Source: SKLM01 sp041687115 (lineage in GTDB: Bacteria; Chloroflexota; Anaerolineae; B4-G1). Taken from it: a stretch of DNA of 22,817 nucleotides. The DNA lies in assembly GCA_041687115.1 (NCBI GenBank), contig JAWLCP010000043.1:1-22817 (forward strand), in the 5' to 3' direction. Below the pieces are notes generated by a model, which did no database searches, was not told the origin of the DNA, and saw only the letters and a program-made list of their open reading frames with translations. Shown here piece after piece: positions 13,385 to 20,295 of the stretch (position 1 is the first letter of the stretch; every line of letters begins with the position of its first letter). A program made the translations under genes and the position numbers.

Positions 13385-14902
13385 TTGCAAGTGAACACCA
13401 ACCACGGCTGTACCCATCAGACACCACAGTTCCGCGTGCTATCCGACCATCAGATTCAGAGACTCTATCAGGCCACCCTAGAGTCTTTGGAGGTCACTGG
13501 CGTCAACGTACGAAACGAGGAAGCACGCAGTCTGCTTTCTCAAGCGGGTGCCTCGGTGGACGGGGTCAGAGTCCGCATCCCCCCCGGGGTTATCGAAGAC
13601 GCCGTCGCGGTCACGCCGCGCTCCTTCACACTGTGGGGACGGCCGGTGGGCGACGCCAGGCGGCAGGACGAGCGGTACAGGATCGAAGTGTGCGCTCCCG
13701 AGCTCGACAAGCAGGTCGTGGACTGCGTTCGCTTCGGCCCCGGCCCGACGTGCACGTACTTCATCGATCCCGAAACCGGAGAACGGCGCAAGTCCCAGCG
13801 TGGTGATCCGGCCTTGGCTGCCCTCGTGTGCGATGCGCTCGATAACCTCGACTACGTGATGGGTCTGGCCCTCATCGACGACGTCGCCCCTGAGCTGTCC
13901 CCCGTCCACGAGTTCGCCGAGCTGGCCGTCCACACGGCAAAACCCATCCTTCCCTGGGCCTATTCTGTCGCCAACGTGGCTGATATCTACGATATCGCCG
14001 TCGCCATTGCCGGAGACGAGGAGTCGCTTCTACAGCGTCCTTTCCTCGCCCTCTTCGCCACCTTCCAATCGCCGCTTCAGCACACAGACGAAGATCTGGC
14101 CAATGTACTCTGGGCCGTAAGCCGGGGTTTACCTGTGGTCTACCTGGGCGGCGGCTCTGCGGGGAGCACTTCGCCGATCACCGGGGCAGGCACCCTGGTG
14201 GTCTCTCTAGCCGGGATGTTGAGCGGGCTGTCAATCCTTCAGCTGAAGCAGCCCGGCGCCGCGGTCTGCGTCGGGAGCGCGCCCCAGCCGATGGACTTGC
14301 GAACGGCCAGACCTTCCTATGGAGCACCAGAGATGAGTCTCTACTGTGCGGCGCTCTCAGACACCTGCCGCCACTTGGGCATCCCCTTCATGGGCACCGC
14401 GGGCGCCTCGGAGGCGAAGGTGATCGATCTTCAGGCAGCGACAGAGAGCGCTGTACAGGTGCTGCTCTCCGCCCTGAGTGGGGCCACACTCATCCACGAC
14501 GTAGGTTTCCTGGACTGCGCTGATATCGGTTCGCTCGAGATGCTCGTGCTGAACGATGAGATTATCGGGATGGCACGGCGCATCGTCAAAGGGATTGAGA
14601 TCACCGACGAGACGCTGATGCTTGACGTGATAGACAGAGTCGGCCCGGGAGGACACTTCCTGACCGAGAAAGACACCGCCGATCGTTGTCGCGAGGAGAT
14701 CTGGATACCGTCCCTCATGGACCGCGCTTCGTGGGAGATCTGGGCTGCCTGCGGTGCTGAGACGACCCTCGAGCGGGTGAACCGGCGCCTGCGCACGATT
14801 CTCGCCACCCATGAACATCCCCCCTTGCCAAGCGGCGTCGCAGAGGAGATCGCAGCGATCTTGCAGACCGCCGAGGACAGACTGGATGCTGCCCCTCGAT
14901 GA
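13385..14902 (+). CDS. MttB-family corrinoid methyltransferase, non-pyrrolysine, paralog 2
   Basis: The product is about 505 residues. The start is TTG 13385, six bases after GGAG; GTG 13391 is the alternative, and the longer frame from 13307 would overlap the lyase gene. It is clearly homologous but distant to the protein at 2091-3536. Shared marks are LGGGSAGSTSPITGAG, GTAGASEAKVIDLQAATES, GATLIHDVGFLDCADIGSLEMLVLNDE and a C-terminal HEHPPLP matching HQPEPLP of the other. Where the other has the GGGSDCLY signature, this one has FGPGPTCTYFIDPETGERR. No UAG interrupts the pyrrolysine region. By family it would take a methyl group from a methylated amine or related compound to a corrinoid protein encoded elsewhere. 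It is the last gene of the transporter and lyase unit and is followed by a hairpin. Having one paralog on each side of the divergent promoters suggests one pathway. Confidence 0.9.
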   Translation: MQVNTNHGCTHQTPQFRVLSDHQIQRLYQATLESLEVTGVNVRNEEARSLLSQAGASVDGVRVRIPPGVIEDAVAVTPRSFTLWGRPVGDARRQDERYRIEVCAPELDKQVVDCVRFGPGPTCTYFIDPETGERRKSQRGDPALAALVCDALDNLDYVMGLALIDDVAPELSPVHEFAELAVHTAKPILPWAYSVANVADIYDIAVAIAGDEESLLQRPFLALFATFQSPLQHTDEDLANVLWAVSRGLPVVYLGGGSAGSTSPITGAGTLVVSLAGMLSGLSILQLKQPGAAVCVGSAPQPMDLRTARPSYGAPEMSLYCAALSDTCRHLGIPFMGTAGASEAKVIDLQAATESAVQVLLSALSGATLIHDVGFLDCADIGSLEMLVLNDEIIGMARRIVKGIEITDETLMLDVIDRVGPGGHFLTEKDTADRCREEIWIPSLMDRASWEIWAACGAETTLERVNRRLRTILATHEHPPLPSGVAEEIAAILQTAEDRLDAAPR

Positions 14903-14939
14903 AGAAAGACGCTGCCAGGGCCGGACCCAGGCAACGTCT
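14900..14939 (-). terminator. rho-independent terminator for clpP, possibly two-way
   Basis: AGACGCTGCCAGGG (14907-14920) pairs with CCCAGGCAACGTCT (14926-14939) with two mismatches around a 5-base loop. Read on the minus strand, the stem is followed by TTTCTTC, so it should end the tig-clpP message. In the plus direction, just after the mttB-like gene, the T-run is poor, so it may only stop plus-strand transcription weakly. Confidence 0.65.
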
Positions 14940-14968
14940 CCCATCCTACTCTGCCGCAGCGCCGTCGA

Positions 14969-15565
14969 TTACTCTTCCTCGGCCGGCGCCTTCTCTAGGA
15001 TCTGATCCACAAGCCCATAATCGACCGCTTCTTGGGCCGTCATGAAGCGATCGCGCTCGAAGTCGGCGGCAATCTGCTCCACTGTCTGCCCGGTGTGCTC
15101 AGCCAGAAGTCGATGAAGCAGATCCTCAACCCGCTTGAGCTCCTTGTACTGGATCTCGACATCCGGGGCGTATCCCTGAGCGCTCCCTCCGGCGGGATGC
15201 ATGTGGACGGTAGCGTGGGGCAACGCGTACCGATGCCCCGCATCACCCGACGCCAGAAGCACGGTACCCATGCTTGCGGTCACCCCTACGGCATAGGTGT
15301 GCACCGGCGCATCAACGTGGCGCATCGTGTCGTAAATCGCCAGCCCGTGATAGATGACGCCCCCCGGGCAATTGATGTACAGCGAGATCGGCCTCTCGGG
15401 ATCCTCGCTCTGAAGATAAAGCATCTGCGCCACCACCAGGTTGGCTACCTGATCGCTGATTGGGGTGCCTATGAAGATGATGCGGTCCCTCAACAATCTG
15501 GAGTAGATATCATAGGCACGCTCACCGCGCCCCGTCGACTCGACCACCATTGGAACTAACGGCAT
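14969..15565 (-). CDS. clpP: ATP-dependent Clp protease proteolytic subunit ClpP
   Basis: The product is 198 residues, normal for ClpP, from ATG 15565 with AGGGGGAG upstream. The catalytic triad fits the family exactly: S98 in GVTASMGTVLLASG, H123 in HMHPAGG and D172 in ERDRFMTAQEA. ClpP forms a two-ring 14-subunit barrel that degrades proteins fed by ClpX or ClpA/C. The oxyanion-strand motif, usually INSPGGS with TAG shortly after, is INCPGGVIYHG here, an unusual variant in an otherwise intact protein. The gene follows tig by 22 bases on the same strand, the classical tig-clpP order. The usual third member, clpX, is not downstream, where a convergent mttB-like gene stands instead. Confidence 0.95.
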   Translation of the reverse strand: MPLVPMVVESTGRGERAYDIYSRLLRDRIIFIGTPISDQVANLVVAQMLYLQSEDPERPISLYINCPGGVIYHGLAIYDTMRHVDAPVHTYAVGVTASMGTVLLASGDAGHRYALPHATVHMHPAGGSAQGYAPDVEIQYKELKRVEDLLHRLLAEHTGQTVEQIAADFERDRFMTAQEAVDYGLVDQILEKAPAEEE

Positions 15566-15587
15566 CGTCTCCCCCTTTCAGGAAACT

Positions 15588-16955
15588 CTACGCTCCAGCG
15601 TCATCGTTCTCTTCGGAGCCCTCACGCTCCTTCGTCTCGCCCGATCCTTCCTCACCGACACCACTCTCAGCGGCGTCTCCTTTGGCGATAGTCACAAGTC
15701 GCTCTATCGCCTTGTTGGCGAGCATACGGTTCCGTATGTTGCGCTGTCGCCCCGGTGTGCTGAGCGCGGCCCGTACCTCCTCAGCACGCTCTCCGTACTT
15801 CTCGCTCGACTCTGCGATCTCGACGTCCAGCTCTTCCTCACTCACCTCGAGACCTTCCCGCTCCACGATCTCGCCCAGGACGAGGGAGCGCTTGAGGGAT
15901 TTCTGCACTTCAGGCGCCAGTTCCTCCCGCACATCGTCCATCGTCCTGCCCTGAATGCGCAGGTAGTCCTTCAGCATCATGTGCTCGCGTCGCTCCACCT
16001 CCGCCTCGTAGCTCTCGACCGCCTCATCCAGCGCCTCCTCTAGCAGGATCGGCGGGTACGAGACCTCGGCCTCCTCGATAACCTCACCCAGCACCTGCTC
16101 GGCGTACTCGCCCTCCGCCTGGGCTTGCTGGCGCTCGCGCAGCCGGTTCCGCACATCTTCCTCCAGCTCCTCGTAACTGTCGTACTTCCCCACTGTACGG
16201 GCCAGGTCGTCATCGAGCTCAGGAAGGATGCGCTCATAGACGTTCTCCACCTCGACGCTGAACTCCGCCTCCTCTCCCTGCAGCTCCTCCACTGCGAAGT
16301 CCGTGGGCAGAGTCAGCTTGAATGTACTCTCTTCTCCCGCCTCCAGACCGACCAGCGATTCAACCAGGCCTGGGATGGGCTCATCCTCGCCGGGCTCCAG
16401 CAGGATGCGAGCCTCTTCCTCATCCAGGAAGACGGCTCCGCCGCTCGCTCGTCCCACAAGAGATCCTACCAGCAGATCGCCTTCCGCTGCCGTTCGATCG
16501 ACCGGATTGAGGATGGCGTTCTGTTCCTGGATTCTCTCCAGCGCGCGCTCCACCATCTCACGCGAGACCTCCGGTTCGGGGAACTCACGCCGGTAGCTCC
16601 GATAGTCCCCCAACTCAACCTCGGGAGTCAGGGGGACGACGAACTGCAACCTGAGGGGCTCGAACTCCACTTGCTCCAGCGTCCCGGGCGCGTACGGGAC
16701 GATATCCTCTTCCTCCAGAGCCTCGCGATAGACGTCTTCCGCCAGGACGTTCACCAGCTCCTGGCGCACGGCATCCGGCCCGAGCCTCTGCACAACAACC
16801 TCGTAAGGTGCCTTTCCCTTGCGGAATCCAGCGATGTCGACCTCCCTGGAGATCTCCCGGGCAGTTTGTTGTTTGGCCCGTCCCAAGCGCTCTTCATCCA
16901 CCTCAATGGTCATCGCCACCTGACGCTCGCCGATGGATTCGGTAGTGATCTTCAA
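15588..16955 (-). CDS. tig: trigger factor (ribosome-associated chaperone and peptidyl-prolyl isomerase)
   Basis: The product is 455 residues from TTG 16955. I chose this start because GGAGG lies about 9 bases upstream and the protein then opens with the usual KITTESIGERQVAMTIEV strand; the frame is open further upstream but without family similarity. The ribosome-binding signature GFRKGKAP is at 43-50, an FKBP-type isomerase domain at about 150-245 (AAEGDLLVGSLVGR, then IPGLVESLVGLEAGE), and the C-terminal SurA-like helical arms occupy the rest. The last 30 or so residues form an acidic, Gly/Glu/Ser-rich tail. It meets nascent chains at the ribosome exit. It lies downstream of tRNA-Leu and upstream of clpP on the same strand. 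No clear promoter is visible between the tRNA and tig, so read-through from the tRNA promoter is possible. Confidence 0.95.
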   Translation of the reverse strand: MKITTESIGERQVAMTIEVDEERLGRAKQQTAREISREVDIAGFRKGKAPYEVVVQRLGPDAVRQELVNVLAEDVYREALEEEDIVPYAPGTLEQVEFEPLRLQFVVPLTPEVELGDYRSYRREFPEPEVSREMVERALERIQEQNAILNPVDRTAAEGDLLVGSLVGRASGGAVFLDEEEARILLEPGEDEPIPGLVESLVGLEAGEESTFKLTLPTDFAVEELQGEEAEFSVEVENVYERILPELDDDLARTVGKYDSYEELEEDVRNRLRERQQAQAEGEYAEQVLGEVIEEAEVSYPPILLEEALDEAVESYEAEVERREHMMLKDYLRIQGRTMDDVREELAPEVQKSLKRSLVLGEIVEREGLEVSEEELDVEIAESSEKYGERAEEVRAALSTPGRQRNIRNRMLANKAIERLVTIAKGDAAESGVGEEGSGETKEREGSEENDDAGA

Positions 16956-17089
16956 CTGACTGTGCCTCCTGTCAATGTCAAGTCTAACGAAGCGTTCAAA
17001 GACTCGTTCGCCCTCGTGATAGCCAGAGCCGGGGACCAACTCCCAGACCTACCACCTGACCCGTGAACGCAGCCCAGGCCCTCCACACC

Positions 17090-17116
17090 AGTAGGCGCGT
17101 ATTCTACGCGCCTACT
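17090..17116 (-). terminator. perfect 11-bp hairpin downstream of tRNA-Leu
   Basis: AGTAGGCGCGT (17090-17100) and ACGCGCCTACT (17106-17116) are perfect complements around a 5-base loop, starting 15 bases after the tRNA 3' end. No T-run follows in either direction. It may be a tRNA processing or weak termination signal that lets part of the transcription continue into tig. Confidence 0.45.
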
Positions 17117-17131
17117 CACGGAGTCCGACCA

Positions 17132-17213
17132 TGGGGAAGGCGGGATTCGAACCCGCACGGGTTTCCCCACGTGATCCTAAGTCACGCTCGTCTGCCCATT
17201 CCGACACTTCCCC
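17132..17213 (-). tRNA. trnL: tRNA-Leu, anticodon UAG
   Basis: On the minus strand, acceptor arms GGGGAAG (17213-17207) and CTTCCCC (17139-17133) pair fully and are followed by discriminator A (17132). The T arm is GCGGG-TTCGAAT-CCCGC. The anticodon loop CTTAGGA in a GTGA/TCAC stem gives anticodon TAG at 17179-17177. The extra arm GGGGAAACCC marks a class II tRNA, as expected for leucine. CCA is not encoded (TGG follows). Confidence 0.95.
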
Positions 17214-17227
17214 GATTGCCAAACAGG

Positions 17228-17256
17228 ATTATAATGCTTTGTGGCCTTTCATGCAA
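17228..17256 (-). promoter_or_regulatory. promoter of tRNA-Leu (and perhaps tig-clpP)
   Basis: On the minus strand TTGCAT (17256-17251), a 17-base spacer, then a perfect TATAAT (17233-17228). The start of transcription would fall only a few bases before the mature tRNA 5' end at 17213. Confidence 0.65.
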
Positions 17257-17258
17257 GG

Positions 17259-17287
17259 TTGACAAGCGATCACCACCTTGGTATCAT
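17259..17287 (+). promoter_or_regulatory. promoter of the bifunctional PGI/PMI gene
   Basis: TTGACA (17259-17264), 17-base spacer, TATCAT (17282-17287). Its -35 box is only two bases from the -35 box of the divergent tRNA promoter, so one polymerase may block the other. Confidence 0.68.
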
Positions 17288-17290
17288 CGC

Positions 17291-17304
17291 TTGCCGGACG
17301 GCAA
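17291..17304. repeat. short inverted repeat at the PGI/PMI transcription start
   Basis: TTGCCG-GA-CGGCAA lies where transcription from the promoter at 17259-17287 should begin, a typical repressor position. It has the same half-site as the repeat at 3568-3589 before the mttB-like gene. Confidence 0.35.
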
Positions 17305-17352
17305 CCAGCTAACAGCGCTCAAGTCCTCGCGCATCCAGGGAGAGGAACCCGA

Positions 17353-18429
17353 ATGAACCTAGATGACCGCCAGCCGATCAGATGCCTTGATTCGAGCAAC
17401 ATGCTCGGACGTATCGCCGAATTGCCGCGGCAGTGCACAGCAGCCTGGGAACAGTCCATGCGGCTTGCCCTTCCGTCGGGATACGGCTCCGTCGACCACG
17501 TCACCATCGCTGGAATGGGAGGTTCGGCTATCGGAGGTGCGCTCCTTAAGGGTCTCGTGGTCGACGAGTGTCTTCTGCCAATCACTGTCGTACGCGGCTA
17601 CACGCTGCCGGCCTTCGTCGAGGGTCCCCGCAGTCTGGTTGTAGCTTGCAGCTACTCCGGTAACACGGAGGAGACCTTGTCGTGCTTTGAGCAGGCGCGG
17701 GCCCGGGGGGCGCGAGCAGCCGCAGTCACCACTGGCGGCAAGCTGGCCGACCTGGCTGATGAGGCAGGTGTGCCCGTCGCACGCTTTGATTACGAGTCTC
17801 AGCCTAGGGCGGCCATCGGCTATTCCTTTGTCTTGCTCCTCGGCCTGATGCATCAACTGGGGCTCATCCACGACTACTCAGACGAGGTGACCGAGTCAGC
17901 CCAGGTCATGGAAGCCTGGCAGGAACAGATTGGCGTCCAGGTGCCAATCCCTCGCAACCCGGCCAAGCAGATGGCCAGCCAGTTAGCGGGCAGCCTGCCC
18001 GTCATCTACGGGGCTGGGTTCCTCGCTGCCGTCGCAAACCGCTGGAAGACCCAATTCAACGAGAACGCCGAGCATTGGGCATTCTTCGAGGTTCTCCCGG
18101 AGTTGAATCACAACGCCGTTGTAGGTCTTGGAATCCCGGCCGTGATCCGCGACAACAGCGTGGTTCTGATGCTTCGTTCGCCATTGGATCATCAGCGCGT
18201 TCAAGAGCGATGGGACGTGACGCGGGACCTGCTAACGCGGGAGGGCGTGGCGGCTGAGGAGGTACACGGGCGTGGCGACAGCGCTCTTGCACAGATGCTT
18301 TCCTTGATACACTTGGGAGATTACGTCAGCTTCTATACCGCGATGCTCAACGAGGTCGACCCTACGCCCGTCGACGCTATCGCATTCTTGAAGCAGCGGC
18401 TGGCTGAGCTCGGCAGCGCCCTGGAATGA
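17353..18429 (+). CDS. bifunctional phosphoglucose/phosphomannose isomerase
   Basis: The product is 358 residues from ATG 17353, behind GGGAGAGGAA; longer in-frame starts lie inside or too near the promoter. It has the SIS sugar-isomerase fold of the small archaeal and bacterial PGI/PMI family. IAGMGGSAIGGALLKG (about 53-68) and ACSYSGNTEETL (about 98-109) bind the sugar phosphate. NRWKTQFNENAEHWAFFEVLPELNHN (about 219-244) carries the catalytic Glu and His region. It interconverts fructose-6-phosphate with glucose-6-phosphate and with mannose-6-phosphate in the cytosol, joining glycolysis to mannose and cell-envelope sugar synthesis. It has its own promoter and is divergent from tRNA-Leu. 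The truncated BCCT gene follows after 40 bases. Confidence 0.92.
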   Translation: MNLDDRQPIRCLDSSNMLGRIAELPRQCTAAWEQSMRLALPSGYGSVDHVTIAGMGGSAIGGALLKGLVVDECLLPITVVRGYTLPAFVEGPRSLVVACSYSGNTEETLSCFEQARARGARAAAVTTGGKLADLADEAGVPVARFDYESQPRAAIGYSFVLLLGLMHQLGLIHDYSDEVTESAQVMEAWQEQIGVQVPIPRNPAKQMASQLAGSLPVIYGAGFLAAVANRWKTQFNENAEHWAFFEVLPELNHNAVVGLGIPAVIRDNSVVLMLRSPLDHQRVQERWDVTRDLLTREGVAAEEVHGRGDSALAQMLSLIHLGDYVSFYTAMLNEVDPTPVDAIAFLKQRLAELGSALE

Positions 18430-18469
18430 TTGTCACTGCGCGGACGGCAACACACCTACGGAGAACTCA

Positions 18470-18790
18470 ATGTCATCCACGACCAACGACGGAAACGGCA
18501 GACCCTTCGACCCGCTGATATTCTGGGTCTCGGCCTCTCTGACCATCCTGTTCATTCTGTGGTCCATCCTGCTGCCCGACAACATGGAACAGGTGGTGAA
18601 TTCCATATTCAACTGGACCACTCAGGGCTGGGGCTGGCTCTACCTGCTCACGGCCTTTGCTCTAGTAGCCGCCTGCTTCGTACGGATGCTCACCAAGTTC
18701 GGCAGGATGAAGCTGGGGCTCCCTTCTGATTCTGCCCAACCGCGTCCATCAGCGTGCACTATGTTCATCAATTCCTTGACAACTTATTGA
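18470..18790 (+). pseudogene. 5' remnant of a BCCT-family (betaine/carnitine/choline) transporter
   Basis: The frame gives only 106 residues, against about 500-600 for a working transporter. The opening is typical of BCCT proteins: a short hydrophilic start, then FDPLIFWVSASLTILFILW (TM1), ILLPDN, then the IFNWTTQGWGWLYLLTAFALV region (TM2), and the cytoplasmic FVRMLTKFGRMKLG motif. Family resemblance stops near residue 85, after which the frame reads into unrelated bases and the promoter of the regulator gene. The start codon and GGAG site are intact, so the truncation looks recent or the fragment is kept by chance. The missing part would hold the substrate-binding aromatic box, so no transport is expected. 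Loss of a betaine carrier near MttB-type genes may reflect a switch of uptake route; that is inference. Confidence 0.8.
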
Positions 18791-18804
18791 CATTGGGCTA
18801 CAAT
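18765..18804 (+). promoter_or_regulatory. promoter of the B12-binding regulator with 11-bp-spaced direct repeats (putative CarH-type operator)
   Basis: TTGACA (18776-18781), 17-base spacer and TACAAT (18799-18804) make a good promoter. TTGACA recurs at 18787-18792, exactly 11 bases later, and TCATCA at 18765 is an imperfect copy 11 bases earlier. From memory, the Thermus CarH operator is a run of 11-bp direct repeats of the form TnnACA over the -35 box, and these repeats fit that pattern. Autoregulation by the adjacent gene product is therefore plausible. Confidence 0.62.
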
Positions 18805-18845
18805 ACCTCTTGAGCAGAGACCGACAGGAGGAGCGAGATACCCTG

Positions 18846-20192
18846 ATGACAAGAGAGACCTACCGGGAGCCGATTTTCAATCTGAAGGCAGTGGTGGAGG
18901 CAACCGGTGTTACTGTCGATGCCCTGCGTGCTTGGGAGCGGCGCTACGGCCTGCCCCAACCGGCGCGGACGGACGCCGGTCACCGCATCTACTCCCGACA
19001 CGACGTCGACATCGTGAACTGGCTGGTCGCTCGCCAGGAAGAAGGGCTCAGGATCGGTAGAGCCGTAGAGCTGTGGCGCAGCCTCGAAGAAGAAGGCCAG
19101 GATCCTCTTATCACAATGCCACCGGCCTCCGAGACACGCAGGACGCCAAGCGGCGAGAAGACGGTTGACCTGCGTGAGGAGTGGCTGTCGGCCTGTCTGG
19201 CCTTTGACGAGGAGCGGGCAGAGCAGATTCTCGCCCGATCGTTTGCTCTCTTCCCTCCCGAGATGGTGGTCCTGGAGATCATTCAGCAGGGAGTCGCGGA
19301 GATGGGTCGGAAGTGGTACGCGGGCGACGCCACCGTGCAGCAAGAGCACTTCGCATCTCAGCTGGCTCGGCGTCGTCTGAAAGCGTTGATGGGCAGCGCA
19401 CCACGGCCGACCCGCCGCGGTCGCGTCTTGATCGCGTGCCCGCCGAAGGAGCAGCATACCATCGGCCCGCTCATCCTCGCGCTGCTGTTGCGTAGAGCCG
19501 GCTGGGACGTGGTCTACCTGGGCGCTGACGTCCCGCCCGGGTGGATGGAACAGACAGTCGACACCACTGAGCCCGACCTCGTCATCCTCGCAGCGCAGCA
19601 ACTTCAGACAGCAGGCACCCTCCTCCAGATGGCTGGGCAATTGGGCGGCAACGGCGTACCCATAGGCTTCGGTGGCGGTATCTTCAGTCGGCTGCCAGGA
19701 CTGCGCACGCGAATCCCGGGGCACTTCCTGGGCGCCACGTTGAAGGAGGCAGTCGAGGAGACAGAACGGCTCCTGGTGAGGAATCCAGAGCCCACGGCGG
19801 TTGAGCCTCGATCGCAGCGCTATGAACAGGCCCTGTCCCACTATCTCGACCGCCAGCTGTCGGTGGAAGCGCAGGTGTGGAAGACACTGGGAGGCGCGGA
19901 TCTGGAGCCCGAGAAGCTGCACGAAGTCAGTGTCGATTTCTCCGCAGCGCTTCTAGCCGCCTTGAGGTTGGGCGAGATTGATCTGCTGAGCGACTACACC
20001 AACTGGATGGAAGGCACAGATAGCGATGATCGTATCTCAGTCCAGGCGCTCCACAGTGTGGTTCAGGCCTACCATGGGGCGGTCAGAGACCGCCTGGATG
20101 AACGAGGGGCTCTCATTGTCGACTGGTTAGGCGCGCATGTGGACCGAGGACAGTCAGCGATAGAGTCGGTGCCTTCGGAGGGCCCGGCGTGA
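18846..20192 (+). CDS. CarH/LitR-type MerR regulator with B12-binding domain and extra C-terminal domain
   Basis: The product is 448 residues from ATG 18846 behind AGGAGGAG; TTG 18810 falls at the transcription start and is rejected. A MerR winged helix spans about 9-78 (LRAWERRYGLPQPARTDAGHRIYS). A helical cap (about 108-185) carries the W-x9-EH motif of adenosylcobalamin photosensors: W157, E167, H168. The B12-binding Rossmann domain (about 192-312) has EQHTIG with the lower-ligand H204. In CarH the residue after the Trp is His132, which makes the light adduct; here it is Y158. After the Rossmann domain lie about 130 extra residues (318-448), helical and Leu/Asp-rich, absent from CarH. Expected role: a repressor released by light or cobalamin change. 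It precedes the Staygreen gene by 103 bases on the same strand. Confidence 0.9.
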   Translation: MTRETYREPIFNLKAVVEATGVTVDALRAWERRYGLPQPARTDAGHRIYSRHDVDIVNWLVARQEEGLRIGRAVELWRSLEEEGQDPLITMPPASETRRTPSGEKTVDLREEWLSACLAFDEERAEQILARSFALFPPEMVVLEIIQQGVAEMGRKWYAGDATVQQEHFASQLARRRLKALMGSAPRPTRRGRVLIACPPKEQHTIGPLILALLLRRAGWDVVYLGADVPPGWMEQTVDTTEPDLVILAAQQLQTAGTLLQMAGQLGGNGVPIGFGGGIFSRLPGLRTRIPGHFLGATLKEAVEETERLLVRNPEPTAVEPRSQRYEQALSHYLDRQLSVEAQVWKTLGGADLEPEKLHEVSVDFSAALLAALRLGEIDLLSDYTNWMEGTDSDDRISVQALHSVVQAYHGAVRDRLDERGALIVDWLGAHVDRGQSAIESVPSEGPA

Positions 20193-20295
20193 CCGGGGCT
20201 GCAATAAGCAGGTCGCGGTGCCGGATGACCGACGGGGCGCAGGGCCGGAACCGCCACAAGCAGGCCACGCCAGGAGCGACCCTGGGAGGTAAGCC

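Noticed and set aside
17117..17227. Integration site or mobile element at the tRNA-Leu gene
   Set aside because: No duplicated tRNA end, integrase or insertion sequence is visible; neighbours on both sides are housekeeping genes.
18810..18845. TTG 18810 as start of the B12-binding regulator
   Set aside because: It lies about six bases after the -10 box, at the expected transcription start, while AGGAGGAG sits upstream of ATG 18846.
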